From positions 7,227,300-7,291,299 of the forward strand of contig CM024179.1 of NCBI GenBank assembly GCA_013433145.1: DNA of 64,000 nt. Direction: 5' to 3'. This stretch comes from Ascaris suum. Lineage: Eukaryota; Nematoda; Chromadorea; Rhabditida; Ascarididae. The notes below the pieces were generated by a model. It did no database searches. It had not been told where the DNA came from and saw only the letters and a program-made list of their open reading frames with translations. The translations under genes and the position numbers were made by a program. This document shows, piece after piece, positions 22,459-36,700 of this stretch (positions are counted from its first letter, which is position 1; the number at the start of each line of letters is the position of its first letter).

Positions 22459-25400
22459 ACGATTTCCAAGCACAGTGAAATGAAGCTGGATGTTGGTGAT
22501 TAAATGTTCAACTGGCTATTGAGCTAACTAATTGGTGATATTTAGGTACGCGTGCTAATGCACTGTGAGTTGGAGAGAAATCTTATCGTAAGCAGGTAGA
22601 ATGCACTACTCGTTGAAGTTCCTCGTCGGAAAATCAGTTTGTGGGGGCAGGAGCTTATTGTTGCAATGAGTATAACTGTATCCGTAAAGCTACCTGTAGT
22701 TATTATATATTTCCAAAATATGAAGATGGACTCAAAGGAACAGAGGAGACCCATTAGAAACGTTATACAAGATTTGGTCAGTTCGATAATAGAGATTTGT
22801 TAGATGATATAATCTCAAACCTCAGCCGCCGTGAATTTAAAAAATAGATTCGAGATCGAAAAGGATAGCAGGGATAATTTAAGGCAATGGTAAACTCGAA
22901 GGATGCCGTCTAAAAAACATCTACGAGATATTGGTGTAACTGAAATCTTCTAAAGAGGGAGAACGGGTCCGAGATGTCAATGGTAGTTTCCGTGTATAGT
23001 GCATTTCGACGTGGATGTTAGTAACAAAGGTATTGTCTTCTTATATGCAAATGCGGAAAAGGACAAACGATGTTGTCATGATAGAAAATTTGCTCGTCAG
23101 CTGCAGTAAAAGACGAAAACTCACCCTGTTCCACACAAGTAAGCATGTTCGAATTCCGGCACTGAAGTAACGCGGAACTACGAACTCCACTTTGCAGTTG
23201 AGACGACTGCGTTGATAATAATGCAGCTCAGAAGGGATTTGTGAAAACCATATTCAGTTGCTGTTTGCAGATATTGGTGCTCGCGCTTGAGAGCTGAGAC
23301 CGGCACCGCCTTTCAGCCTGCGTTTCTTGTTCTTTACCCTTCAGCCTCCCGCCGGGACTGCGCCCTCAGGACTCAGTCTTCGAAAAAGCGGCAAGAATGC
23401 TTCAAAGCATGCATTCGAACGTCGCCCTGAAATTTTTCATAAAAACAGGCAGTAACTGGTGGCCTTCTCGAACATGCACCAGCACTGCTACAGCTCCACC
23501 TGTTGATTCTACGGTGGGAGATCTCTTAGTTTCAACGCTTGCTCACCTCCACGGTTTACGTGGAATACTCCTAATAGCCACTTAACTCCACCGAATGACT
23601 CCCTGTGGAGATCTGGTGATCGTGTGTGCTTACTCAGTCCCAGGGGGTTGATTTATAGTATTTTTCATTTGTTACTTTTTCTCTTTCATTCAACATCACA
23701 CCTCTTCCCTGTTTCCTGGAGTCTACGGTCCCTAAACATTTTCCAAACTTTAGCTAAAGAACTTCGCCTCATTCGTCTCTATATTTCAGTTGTTTTTTCC
23801 TTTCGCTAGTCGAAATTTTGAGCATCACTTTGCACTACTTAAATTCAATAAAATTGAGACTTTGCGGATGTTCCAGATTATTAATGCTTTTGTGAACAAC
23901 ACCGATGATGCCGTCAACGCCACAGCTCCATGCTCGCTCGAAATGTGGGACTCCTAGCCATGACGCTGAATAATATGACCCAGCCGAGTGCTTTGATAGT
24001 ATGGACGAGTACTATATGCTATCGTATCACTTCTGTAGCCGCTACAATTGCATGGAACGAAGTCGTTAGACTATGGAAAGTCGCATTCTAAGCAATTTTT
24101 GCGCACACCTACATAGACATCATAAGCTCGACCTTTACTAACCTCACATTTTACGACAAATCAGCGTGTTGTTATCTCCCCGGCCCTTCTGGGTATATTC
24201 GCCACTTCGTCGTGCATGTCCTACCTTCTCAAACCCCACCTCCGCCCGCCCTACTTCCTGCGTGGTTTGAACAGAATCTCGCCGTATCAATTGCAGCAGC
24301 CAAAAGGGATGATGTCACTTCATTCCGATATCGGGACTTCATATAAAATCAAGGCTCATTTACAAACACCATGCATCTCTTTAAATCAAAACAAAGCTTT
24401 AGTTCATTAATAAGGCAAGTACGCGAAAACTCGAGATCAAATAGTACAATTAGTTATACAAAGTAAATCAAAATATCCAAAAAAATTAAGCGCAGTCTCC
24501 TTACCACGGCGAAAGCACATAGTGTCATCAAATTACGAGAAGCAAGCAGAAACCCTTATACCAATACAAAAAAAATGAAAGATAGAATATGGACACAAAT
24601 TGAGCAGAACGAATTCAGGCTTTCGCTTTCCATATCATCTACCAGAAAACCAATTATCTCATCACCGGCATACGGCAAACCACAACACCATTTTCTCCGA
24701 ACAAAGAGCAAAACACCGCTCTATTATACAAAGGCTAACAACAATTCAGATATAAAAAGGCAAGCAAAGAAGTGCCGTCTACAACGAACACATAGAAGTG
24801 ACCCAAAAGTTGTTTTTGAAAAGCACATAGAAAAGTGTTCGCGCTCGCAACAAGAAGTGAATCCACGAAAATAAGGATAATGGGCAGAGGATCTAAACAA
24901 ATACGCGGCACTCAATTAAAGCAAACATTCCGTCCTCATTTATGAATGAAATCAATTTTGCTTTGCTATCAGCACTTTTACTTCAGCATGGTAAGAACAC
25001 AACGATTGAACCAGGCAAAGAAGAGATGCTACAGGGTGATAAAGGCGTTATTTATATATGCTAATGTAAATAGGTGTTACAAATAAAAGTGAAAAGTAAG
25101 AAACTTGCAGAGCGATGGAAAACGCGTCCATCTCACACCTCCTCCATTTTGCTCTTACTTCACCAAGTCCACCACAGAAATAAATATAAATCGATACGCT
25201 ATACCGAAATTCCTACAGTTAAAGAAAAAAGAAAATCGATGATATCTTTACTTGGCGAACGATTGAAATGCAAGCGCGTAGAAAATCAGTGCAATGACCC
25301 TCCGAAAACAGACAAGGGTGAAATAGAATGGTACAAAAAACGACAAATTCAATTATATCTAAAAGGACGGTCCAAGTTAAAATAACTATTTACCCAACCT

Positions 25401-27488
25401 CCTCTCTCCCCTTTCCACTACCAGCATGATGTTCCGTTGCCCAGTTTTTCATGACAACAAAGATCATCCTGAATTAAACCATAATGAGCATTTTAGACGA
25501 CACGGGATACTTCCGAAAAATCAACTGAAAGGACTGAAAGGCGTTAACTTCTGTATCATCACAACAAACGTAAAATGTGAACTTGATCGCCTTTTGCACT
25601 AGACACAAAGACCACGAAACGCCCACAAATAATCTTCAAATACGGAATTTCTTATTGCTTAAATCTAACTCTCCTTCCTTCTCTCTTACATCAATTAATT
25701 AACCTATGTGTGCCAATGGAATTATGGAAAGCGTTTTGCATTTCCGAAATTTCTGAAGTATATTTCATTTCAATATTCCAACATTTCAAAAATGCTTTTT
25801 TGGATGTAAGCAATTGCGTATAAGCCAATATTTCAAAAAAAAGTCTTTTTTTAAAAAACGATGCCTATGAAAAATTATAGAATAAATTGCTAGCAAGTAT
25901 TTGAAAAATAGAGGTTTTTTTTTTCATATAAAGAACCCCATTTCAAAAATTTACCAATCTTCTCGAATTTGAACGTCAGGTAAGAGCAATCTTTGGGTAA
26001 TTGTACTACAAATCAAAGCACTCTAGCAGCTTCATTCGAAAAGCACTCTCCATTCGACTTTTATAACGTAAATCCGCAATGTCAATATGTAGCTCTATGA
26101 TTGCAAATAATGAGTTTAAAAAATTAAAAAACTGCCGAGACATTTGCGCCAATTACCCGCATCAAAAATTTTGTAGCGCAAATGGTAATTTTCTTTAGCC
26201 TTTACGAGGCTCCACTCAACAATTAATATTAAACGAAGTTTCCATCAAATAAAAATCCAGCTCACAAAGTTGTCTATAGCATTAGAATATAAACATACCA
26301 CACACATACAATATATATACGTACATTAGAGCATCTACAAATACGTATATATCCTCTTCCACTTTTCTCTTCATTAGACTCTCGTTTTTCTTCACTACCC
26401 TTTTTCTGATTTCATATTCTCTCTCCTTTCTCTTTTTCACGTATCCTTTTTTCTCTCTTTATGTATATCACATCTTTGACTCATTTCATACAAACATTTT
26501 TTTCCCTCCCCACCAGAAACAACATTTCCGTTTCTTTATAAATGGTGAAAAATTATTGATTAACATAAAAGACATGCCGATATTTGAAAAATTTGAAAAA
26601 TTTATCAAACACCAAAATTTTTATACTTGCCGCTATTAACGAAGATAGTGTTCCCTTAAAAAAATGTACTAAAATGAAATAAAATGAAAAAAGTTAATTT
26701 AGCGAAATAAAAACACAAAAGTATCGACAGCATAATTAGCAAAGACATTTGCCACGCAAAACATATAAGTCCACCATTGAAATTTCAAGCACAAATCGAA
26801 ATGCACGCACTCAAGTTTTGGAAATAAACCGAGAAAATTTTAGCACCAAAAAGCAAACTCGCTAACTACCTCCTACCGTTTTTTTTTTTTCGCCTCTAAC
26901 TATGTAATAATTTGTGAGAAAAGAGTTACTGAGGCAGGTGGAAACTGTATACGCCTTAAACAGGCAACTTCCATATAGATATAAGCGACGAAGACAGAAA
27001 TCGAATTAAGAAGCACGACATGTGCAATTGTTATACTAAAGCAACGGCTCCATTTACCTCTCATCACCATCGTTTTTCATTGAGATGAAGAAAAAAAAAA
27101 TTTCAACAAGCTTTACTTTTTAAGTAATCAATGATTTTGGAGAAGAAATAACGCATGTCACACGATGCGCAGTGTAAATAAAAATAGGGAAACACGTTCA
27201 ATTTTCGTTTAAATCTTTTTCAACGAATATCCTTGTATTTCGCTATGAAATTCTGAATCCAACCAGACTGAACAACAAACTATGCACCTATGAAGGTGCA
27301 TTCAAAGATGAGCAGAAAAAAAAATGCATGGAATCTTATGAACTGGGTATAAGCAACGATGCGCATCAAAAGCACCTATATTTAATCCAATCTATACCAC
27401 CACTACTGAATTTTGTTTTGCTTCGAAAAACAAATATTGAATTTTTTTGCGTTTGAGAAACGGCGGAGTCGACGAAAGACACATCAAA
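22459..27488. other. Non-coding stretch, AT-rich with one GC-rich island
   Basis: No exon chain found on either strand. A GC-rich block at about 23280-23600 stands out from its surroundings and has no clear coding frame; it could be a transposon fragment. A pyrimidine-rich tract lies at about 26345-26465. Open frames at 24575-24874 and 25074-25385 are lysine-rich by composition and were not accepted. Confidence 0.5.
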
Positions 27489-30065
27489 TTAATATGATTC
27501 AGGAAGTGACTCAAATTCTTCAACATCAGCCGCACTGAGATAAACCCGCTACTATCGTCTTTAACTTATGCTATTCTAAACGACATAAAATGTCGGTTCA
27601 ATATTTTGTTGCAGCTGCATTTTTCCAAAAAAAAAAAACGACAACTAAAATTTCAAAAAAACTGCAGTATATTTGAAGCATATTTTGAATCTACCTTAGC
27701 AAGCTGAAAACTTCAAAAATGCTTTAAAGTTTTCGAAACTTGGATAACGCTTCTCATTTCTCATTAGCTACGTACATGCAATATAAAATATGCAGTTGAA
27801 ATGAAATACAACAAAAATATTTCTTTAAAAACATCCCTCCTAGTGAAGTAACTTTTTTTATTTATACGATTTTGGCACTATTACTGTAAAAAGTAGGCTA
27901 CAGCGGATCATGATGTGATGCCTTATTTAACTGATAAATGATAATTATGAACAAACCTAACGGTGGCCTTAGAGGTGGTCGAATAACTGAAGTGGAAGCG
28001 TTAGATCTGCTACTGCGATTTGATCGAGTCGTCACCTTATTATCGTCACCGAATATGCGTCGCATAAAGCCGACACTATAAATAAATCAATTCTGAAAAT
28101 AAATAGATCCGTATTTCAACAACAAATTAACTGCCATTCATATCTACTACGACGAAAAAAATTGCTGATTTTATTAAAACATTAGAAATGGAAAACGTTA
28201 TAAATATTAAAATAATCCTTCAAAAAATTTAGTTTTTTAGGCATTTTTAGGCACCCAAAAGTCTAAAGATTTTTTAAATTGAGGGAAAAAACAACTTCCT
28301 ACCATCTTCGTTCTAAAAAATCTCGATGACTCAAATATTTTTACGGTCTTTCTCAAAAATCGAAAATTCAGACCGAAAATTTCCACGTATAAAAATTTAT
28401 AAGAATAGTACGAGCTCATGCTCGAACAATGCAACGCTATGCTCACTGTAATAACCGAAAAAAAACCTTTAAAAAAAACTCCTGAATATGCAAGTGCTTT
28501 TATCAAGCATCAGTTCGGTGCTTTTTTTTTCCAATCATCCAAAATCTTAGCTGCTGATAAACGACAACGATATCATTCATAGCCGAAAATCTTATCACTC
28601 GACGTTTATCACTCGGCACACAACTACACAAATAGTAAACAATTTGTATAAACTCAAATGCACTATCAAAAAAGTATATAAACGTATACAAATATACGCA
28701 CAAATAAACCTACACACACAAATACTAACCCCATAACATATATTTAATGCTTAATTCATTTAAACGCTAACTTGACGTCATTCAAATTTAATGATATTCG
28801 AATTTTAGTTTAGCGCTATTTTGATACCAATCTAATGCTAAACTTAGCGCTAATTTTCAAATATTCAAAATATTTCTCCGCCCAAAAAAACGTCTTTGCG
28901 GGTGGATCCACATATCTCGTAGTTTTTTCCCACCTGTCGAAAACTTCGACCAGGAAAGTATCGAAGATGAAAGTACCAGTAATTAAATGTTGTCAATATA
29001 CCGAAGATGAAATACCAGTAATTAAATGTTGTCAATATTCGAAGATGTACCAGTAATTAAATGTTGTCAATGAAATTATATCCAACTGTTTGGACGACGA
29101 ATAACATCGCATTTAATATGTGGTGATCACTTAACAACGAAAAAATTGCGAAAAAAATAAACACAAAATAGAATAAATGAGCACTGAACGGTTAGAATGA
29201 CGTCATCCTCAAAAAAATATATAAACGACTGCAAACTAAAGAAAAGTCTACCAAGAGACGACCGCTTGTCGCATTGCTAAGAAAGACGAATAAAAATTTC
29301 AGTATCAAATAGCGAAACATCGACGTAAAATTCTGCAGCAACTGCACTAAACATTGTTGCGTCTTATATGCTAATTTTCCAAAAAGCGCATCACATGTGA
29401 CATATCTAATATGCTAATTTTTTGAAAAGTGCATCAAACATGGCTCACACTTCATATGCTAATTTTGGTGCAAAATAATCTCATACGATTAAGTTGAATA
29501 TAGTAAGTGCGCCGAGTTTCAGATCTCTAACCCCTATTAGGAAAATGAATCAAAAAGAGTTCCGTGAAGACAACGGTGTACGCGGATCATAAGTTGCAAT
29601 CACCAACGTTCTACGATCGCCATCTACTGCATATTGGCAGTACCCGATAAAGGAACGCAAACCGAATGACTAACTCAAATGCGTCACGCCTATGACCACA
29701 TATATAAGCATTCAATGATCCAATCAAACATTATGCGATCCTTCCATTTGTCCACTTTTGATCTCTAGATCAATGTACAGCATGCAGCACCTGCACTTTC
29801 GAGATCGCCTAATGAAAACCTTTTTGGAAAGTTTTTCCCAGAAATGAAAGTTTCACCACGAGCGCTTCTTGATGAAATAGCATAACGACGAACTGCAGCT
29901 TTCGTAAAAGTGCCTTCCTTTCGTGGCAATCACCGATAGAAAGTTTGCATCGAAATGCATTTTTTCCAAATTATGCAATCATAAACCTAAAATTTGAGAA
30001 CGAACAGCACCTTCGGCTCAAATCGATAGCATGTAAGCCTGCTACACTGCCGTCAGTAACAACTG
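27489..30065 (-). CDS. Unrecognised multi-exon gene (partial model)
   Basis: Not recognised. Four segments on the minus strand look like exons. (1) 30065-30011 reads AVVTDGSVAGLHAIDLSR. (2) About 29929-29820 reads through RRYAISSRSARGETFISGK; its 5' boundary is unclear. (3) 28075-27957 reads VGFMRRIFGDDNKV then a Ser/Arg-rich stretch and RPPLRPPL; it has a TTATTTATAG acceptor and GTTTGT donor. (4) 27548-27489 reads VYLSAADVEEFESLPESY then TAA. Segments 2 and 3 join in phase. The link from 1 to 2 does not keep phase, and at least one exon between 3 and 4 is missing. ATG at 28066 could instead be a start just after the acceptor. The basic, serine-rich character suggests a cytoplasmic regulatory tail, but that is inference. 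Confidence 0.45.
28963..29070. repeat. Three-copy tandem repeat (~37 bp)
   Basis: Three imperfect copies of GAAGATG...TACCAGTAATTAAATGTTG followed by TCAAT. The copies differ by short deletions after GAAGATG. Confidence 0.85.
29362..29474. repeat. Diverged tandem repeat (~48 bp)
   Basis: Three copies built around ATATGCTAATTTT, the first two followed by AAAA(A/G)(C/T)GCATCA; the third copy is cut short. Confidence 0.7.
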
Positions 30066-32504
30066 CTATTATTTAGAATAGGCAAAGGGCAATGCGCACC
30101 TATCATCAAGTCACATCGTAGCCCGACCCAAATGTCACATAACAGCATGACCCTCAGCTTCAGTGAATCTCCCCGTGTGAGGAATTTTTTCCCGATGGTC
30201 GAAAATAAAAACCTAGCGTGGAGGGGAAATCGACGCCGACACTACACACGTGTCGTTCCAACTTACTTTCATTTCTAATGATGTATGTTATTTACGAATT
30301 TTGCTCTTCGATGCTTTACAAAAAACTCGATTTACTATTCAAATTTCACAATCTTCACATTGCTTTATTTTAAAAACCTTAAAACTTAATAGAACCCCCC
30401 TTATGAGGTGCCGCCATAGATACATTTTGATGCGGCTTAATTCTTATATTTGTATTTGCCTAAGTATGTTTCCATATCTTTATAAAAATCACAAATTCGA
30501 AACGTTGAAGCAATGCAGAAATTCACCGACAATGAAGTTCGAAAACCTGCCTTACAGCAGCTTATCAAAATGAGCTTTCAACTCAAGTAAACGCATTACT
30601 TAACCCCCCCCCCCTCCCCTTAACAGTATCTCAAAATATAAAATTGAGTAACTCACAAATTAATAAACAAAGTAAAAAGCAGCAAGTAAATTGTAAGCAG
30701 TACATCTGCCTAACTAGTAGTATATGTATGAATGTTGATATATTAAACTAATTAAACGTGCTTTCTGCACCTTCAGTAGGGCACTATAACTCAGAGCAGA
30801 GCCCCGAGCAAAAAAAGGTAAGGTTAATAAACAGCCCCGAAACGATTTAATTTAATACTTTCAATGTACTATAAATTGCACTATAAAGCATGGAAAAACA
30901 AACCTTCAAGCACTTCTCATTTCATACCTCATTTAAAACACCTTCCATGCAACTAACAACTCCTGGGATATTGAACAGGTAACACATGTGGCGGTATCAA
31001 GCAACCGATAGCACTAGTACAACCACACGGATCCAAACAAATTCATTACTTTTATAGCATACTACGAAGTACAATAAAACAGTAAGCTAACAAAGTAAAA
31101 AAAGAACTTCTTTTAAAATATTCTATAAATTGCAACAAAGCATAAGAAACAATTGAAATGAACTAATTACAGACTCGAAAACAACAGAAACCAACAACAA
31201 CAAATACTGCGGTACTAAATAGACATACCAACTTACAAGTATTCTAACAATTCTTTAAGTCAAATTCAAATGAAATCCGTATTATCCGTATAAAAGAGTG
31301 ACGAATTAGAAGCATCAAGATGCATTCCTATACGAAAATAATAAAGGAAATTTACGATGCAAAATTGATACAAAAAAGTCAATACGAACAAATAAAATTG
31401 GCACAAATGGAGTCAATATGAAATAAGCATTTCTTGACAAATCACAAACTTTAACCGATCGTGATATCACTTGATCGACGTTGACCCTAAGCTAGGTATA
31501 AGCTTCACCTAGCTCGAGTCTTTAGTTCAAGCTTAAGCTAAAGATAAAACTTAATACTCCAAATGGTCGAATGCGAACAAATAATGTTCACGACATGCCG
31601 TGTTTTCTTTGAAAAGTTTCAAACCTAACGTGATGATTCATGAAATGGACTACACAGTATTAGAACTTGATGTACTTGTACTTGACTAGGTTATTATAAG
31701 AATCTAAATCAGTAAAACCTTTTTTTTAAAAGTTGTTTTATATAATAGTTCTTTTGCGTAGATCAATCTGGTGAGCCTCCATCCCCTCTCCCCGGCTTTA
31801 TTTCCGGTTAACATTTTGGAAAATATTTCCTGAGCAAAAATTTGCGACAACTGGCCAAAAATTACTGAAGCAAACTTCTGATCAAAATTCTTGCAAACAT
31901 CGTTTAGCCAAAAACAATTCGGATAAACTTCATAGGAACTGTTACGTTGAAAATTTGTAGAGGCGGAAAAAACTTCCACCTTTTTTAGGCTACATCTAGT
32001 ATAAAGCGGCAAATTTCTGACAAAACCTGATGGAAAAAAGATTGAAACAATCGCGTCTTAATTATTTTCACTCAATTTCCTCCTAAATTATCGGGATTTA
32101 TAAACTGTCGTTAGAAATTTATTGTTTCCCATGTTTTATTCGAATCTAATAGACTGCGAGAAAAAAACTGTTCTGAAAGTCAAAAATTTTCATTCAATTT
32201 CAATAAGCAATATTTTTAAAAGAACGAAAAGAGCGTTTTTCAAGTGCAATTGAAAAACTTTTAATATTTACAGCACAAACGCTCACCCCTCCCCTCCTAC
32301 CCCCCCCCCCCCACTTGACTTTATAGTGGATCAATCCAAGCAATCAGAAGTCTGCTGTTTGTTATTTATGCAATAAATTTTCGCTTCTTTTTACCTCTTC
32401 GTTACTTAAACCTTAACGCAATTAAAAAGTACTGCTCTTATCCGATATCAAACTAAAATTTAAAACATTTATTTGTCAATAAGCTTCACGCCTTGAGATA
32501 AATC

Positions 32505-32569
<65 letters not shown>

Positions 32570-32640
32570 AAATATATTTTTTATATATATATATATATTT
32601 AAAACATGTTTAATTTTAGTCTCTGAGTACACGTGAACGT
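30066..32640. other. AT-rich stretch without an accepted gene
   Basis: Contains a poly(C) run (30604-30620, preceded by T-rich sequence), a second at 32300-32312 and a (TA)n microsatellite (about 32507-32600). The minus strand near 30100-30190 has an open frame ending in a weak donor, possibly another exon of the 27-30 kb gene. Confidence 0.4.
32507..32600. repeat. (TA)n microsatellite
   Basis: Interrupted TA dinucleotide repeat. Confidence 0.95.
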
Positions 32641-32842
32641 CTAAGTGATGTCAGTTGGTGTGCAGCAACCGCATATTGGGCATCTAAGGTGAGGTTCTAG
32701 CCCACAACCAGGAACATACAACCAGGTGATGTGCATTTTGAGTGTGTCGGGTGGCCAAAAGAACTTCAGTCGACAACTCGAACACGACACACTTAGACAA
32801 CCACGCACACTCCGATCGGCTGCCTTCTGTGCCCGATACCTC
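32641..32842 (-). CDS. Candidate exon with Cys/His pattern (unplaced)
   Basis: A strong acceptor (TTTGTTTCAG) at 32843-32852 opens 202 nt that is more GC-rich than its surroundings. One frame gives 66 residues ending in TAG at 32641, with CSSC, then TLKMH, a Cys, and LRCPICG. The C-x2-C / H / C / C-x2-C order and the TLK...LRxCPxCG spacing recall the first finger of Nanos-type proteins, but the last His/Cys ligands are absent. The overlapping frame beginning EVSGTEGSRSECAWLSK is also open for about 52 residues, so the frame is not settled. No neighbouring exon was found. Confidence 0.25.
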
Positions 32843-33793
32843 CTGAAACAAATCATATGTATGAAATGTTGGGAAAAGAAAGGGGTGAGGAGGCGTATTT
32901 ATTCCTGGGACGTGACATCATAAAATTAACCTGAGTAAGAAGTTGAGGTTGAAGAATATGTGTAAAAAGATGTTTCCGAATGGAAAACAAGCCTGAAAGA
33001 GGAATACACTCGCGAAAGTTTCTCCCTCTAGGCCCAAGGCTAAACCAAGGAAAGAAGGTCCGTTGGAAGGAATCTACTGAGCGAAGGGGATTCCAACACA
33101 GAAACGTCGGAAGATGGTCTCAGTGGGTAAAGAAATTTAGAATACTGTTCTCTTATTTCCTCTCTCTCCACGACAATAATTAACTAAAAGTATTTGCTTT
33201 GCCAAATTGCAGTGAGGGAGGAAACAGCTCTTGTCGTGAAAAATTCTAAAAAGCAAAGCCATTCCAGCGCCATTAAATACTTGGATTTAGAGAGGTGAAA
33301 ATTTCCAGGAACACAATACCAACACAAACACGAACTCACAACAAGCAACAATCAGTGGGCATCATACGCTCTTGGAATCACAATTCCCCCTTCCCTCCCC
33401 CTCACCTCTCTTTGGGTCCGAGTAAGAAAGAAACTCGGGTTTTAACGCGCATTATTGAGAAAATCTAGGAAACTATCTAATTTATTCTGTTAGAAAAAGT
33501 TTGTCTTTTTCCCATGAAAATTAAACATTTTCAGAGCCAAACCTCCTCGTACGGGCAATACGGCAATCTGAACTAAAGAATTCTGCTCCAAACGCAAATC
33601 CTGGGCTTGCTAGTGGTCAACGCTATGCACCTCACATTAGCAGACATCATTTGGTATTTTCAATGTTACTCAAAGATAGAGGGTTCTTGTCGCACTGACA
33701 CTTCCACTTTCATGTTACAAAACTCTTCAAATCATGGTGAAGGAGGTAAAGATCAATGGATTTGTCCATCCATTCATAGTCCCGCTTACCTTA

Positions 33794-36700
33794 TTAAGAC
33801 ACCTCCCATTCCGCATAGTTACGGTTCATACTGTATTAAAAACACATTAATGTATGGTCCAGTTCCCTCTCACCTCAAATTCATGAAGCAATGAAGGTCT
33901 TGAAGTCATGGACGTCATATCATACTGGAAAAGCCCTCATGACCCTCGACGGAACGCACGCACTATCGAAAAGCGGACATGAAACAAAATCTAAACCCTC
34001 GCCTTTATAAGAGAGACCGCCTTGACAATCAGTTAGGGATTTCAATACGCATTAACGAAAAAAGTTGAATTAAAAAACCATTACCTATTATCACGAAAGA
34101 ATGGTTGTTCGACACTCCGAATGACCTTACAAGCTTCTACATAGTCTTCATCCAAGCTATCGACTTTCTTCTCTAATATTCGGTAAGTCTCTTCAATGCT
34201 ACCCCTTAAACAATTCTAATTAAATACTTCTATATGTGAAAAAATACATTATGATATTTGCAGAGGAAACCATAGCCAGCAGAAAGGAAAGGTAGCCATT
34301 TCCTTTCTAAAGCCAAAGAAGAAGAGATTATTCTGAGAATTTTGAACTGAAAGTCAGCTCATCTGATCCAGGTCATCCAGAGAACTCGAAAGTTCCAAAC
34401 GTTTCTTTCGACGATAACGGAATCGGAAACGTTATCTGTTTGAAACTACTACACTTTGCTTGTTAAATATTCCTCTCACAATTTATCGCCACAGAAATCG
34501 AATTTCAGTCCAAGACGTCAACTCCGAATATCGAATTTAACGCACCAGTAGGGTATAGGAAAGAAAAGTGAAAACTGACTATGTTTCGCCGTCCAACGTT
34601 CGAAATTCCGTTGTATCCACACTACCTGTATCTACCTGATCATAAGTAAACGCAGTAAACGGAACCATATTGTATGCTTAAAAAATGATCAGCTTTATTA
34701 CCTTCCACTTTAAAAAATTCTTATAAAATCATACGAAACAGTACCCGACACCGTTCTCAACAGCACCATTGTCAATTTGCTTCGAAATAACCTCCACCTC
34801 CTCGCCACCATCATAAACACCCTCCGAGCATGTGTCACACAGATTTGATCCGGAAGTATCGTACATACACTCGCCCTCTTCCGCATCATATAAACAAACG
34901 CTGCAAATTTCATCCTCATTTCACGACACTTAAAATATCGTCTTGTCCAATATGACCCTTGGCGATTAAAAACCTTACTCAAAACTTCTGCGCCTTTTCA
35001 GATCTTATCAGCTTCTCCATCATACCGTCCAGGAAAAAAAAGGAAATTAATAATTAAACCAAATCGCATACTGCTCTCCCTTCTTCACACAATTATTCAA
35101 TCGAAGTCGAAAATTTGAAGCCAAATTTGCATGAGATAAATAGGCAACTAAGAGAATTCTATGAATACGCAAGCCCCAATAAAGAAAAGTCAATTCATCC
35201 ACGACAGAATCGCAGAACGTTTATCTTCCACAAGAAAAGAATCCCCCTACAAAAAAAGAATAAGGAATTATAAGCCTTTTAACGACACATGATTCAATAA
35301 CTTCAAAATTTTACTTGCAAAAACATCAAATTTAATTATGATTAACTGTACTGCAGTACGCTAAGGACCCGATCGTCGAAAGTCACCTCATGCATAGATA
35401 TGCTTCAATATCCCTCCCACTCCTTCCTTATCTATTGTCATCAATTAACAGCTATCACCCAATCATATAAATTGCTGTATAATCAGTCGTCGTTATCTCA
35501 TAGTGATAAGGTTTTTTGTAATGATCATGGTACGTTATTAGTGTGTTAAAGATCACCTCCTTTGAACGCATAAATAAATTCGCCTAAACAATAAAAAATA
35601 AATAAAACCACTCCTGTTATTTTTGCTTTAATTGCTCGCATAATGTCAGCTGTAGAGAGAATTTTCGGATTTATATTTAATAAACAGTTCTGAAACATTG
35701 TTCACTATCAAATACATTCACAAATTCAAATAATTCAGCACCAAACAAAGCAATAAACTTGATGCTTAATCTATAGAAAATACTACGGTGCCAGTCTGCA
35801 GTGTTAAATGCGCATCCGAATCGATCATAACTAGAGAAGCGAAACGGAAGCGTAAGAAAAATATGACGAGGTAAGGACATCATTTCCCACCCAAATCATA
35901 TGTTTTCTTCCTCAAAGTGAATCCCATTTTGCCGTTACCTGCCTGATTTCATCTACTACATTTTCCTCCTTTTTCTAAGAAAAATGCCACAAAAACCTAA
36001 GTAAAAAAGTGGAGCGTGAACTAGAAGGGAGGGGAGAAGGAAAGAAGAGAAGAAAGAAGAGGGTGAGAAGGAAAAGAGGAAACCGTGAGGTCATGGCCGT
36101 ACGTTATCGCAGTTCTTATAGATCACTTCCCGTCGCTGTTTACGATCAGCAGAAATGACTCCGAACATTTCCCCTCAATACACACTTGGCAACGTTATTA
36201 ATTCGGTAACGAGTGCAACAAAAACGCTTACTGTGCAGGTCACCGCAATTGAGCGTGTTCTTCGTAGCGGTCGGGTACATGAGACGGAGTGGCGACGATG
36301 CGGCTCGTTTACGTGACATTGCATACCGTATCGGTTGTGCAGTGCTTACTTCAACGTATTGCGACACTCCTGGCACCTTGAAGAGACATTCTTCAACTCC
36401 AGCGAACATTAATCTCTCACAGAAAGTAATAAAAGTAAGGAGCATGCAGAAAGAGAAGAAATGCACCGACAAGATTAAAAATATTAAACGCATTAAATTA
36501 AAAATGAGAATTAAATTAAATATATGTATTAAATATATAAACAGGTAAAACAAAGATTAGGCGTGACTGTCACCAAGGTTGACGCAATATTATACCTGCA
36601 ATTCACCTATTACGTCAAAATCATTTACACAGCTATAAATGTCTCGAAAACCTGAAAGGATGGAAGAAAAAGGTGGAAGAGAAACGAGTTCTCAAATAAT

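Noticed and set aside
28237..28703. Two long minus-strand open frames
   Set aside because: AT-rich, Phe/Ser/Tyr-heavy composition, no splice support, and they fall inside an intron of the 27-30 kb gene.
36213..36548. Plus-strand open frame of 111 codons
   Set aside because: It lies opposite the minus-strand exon at 36415-36350, ends in AT-rich lysine/isoleucine sequence, and has no partner exons on the plus strand.
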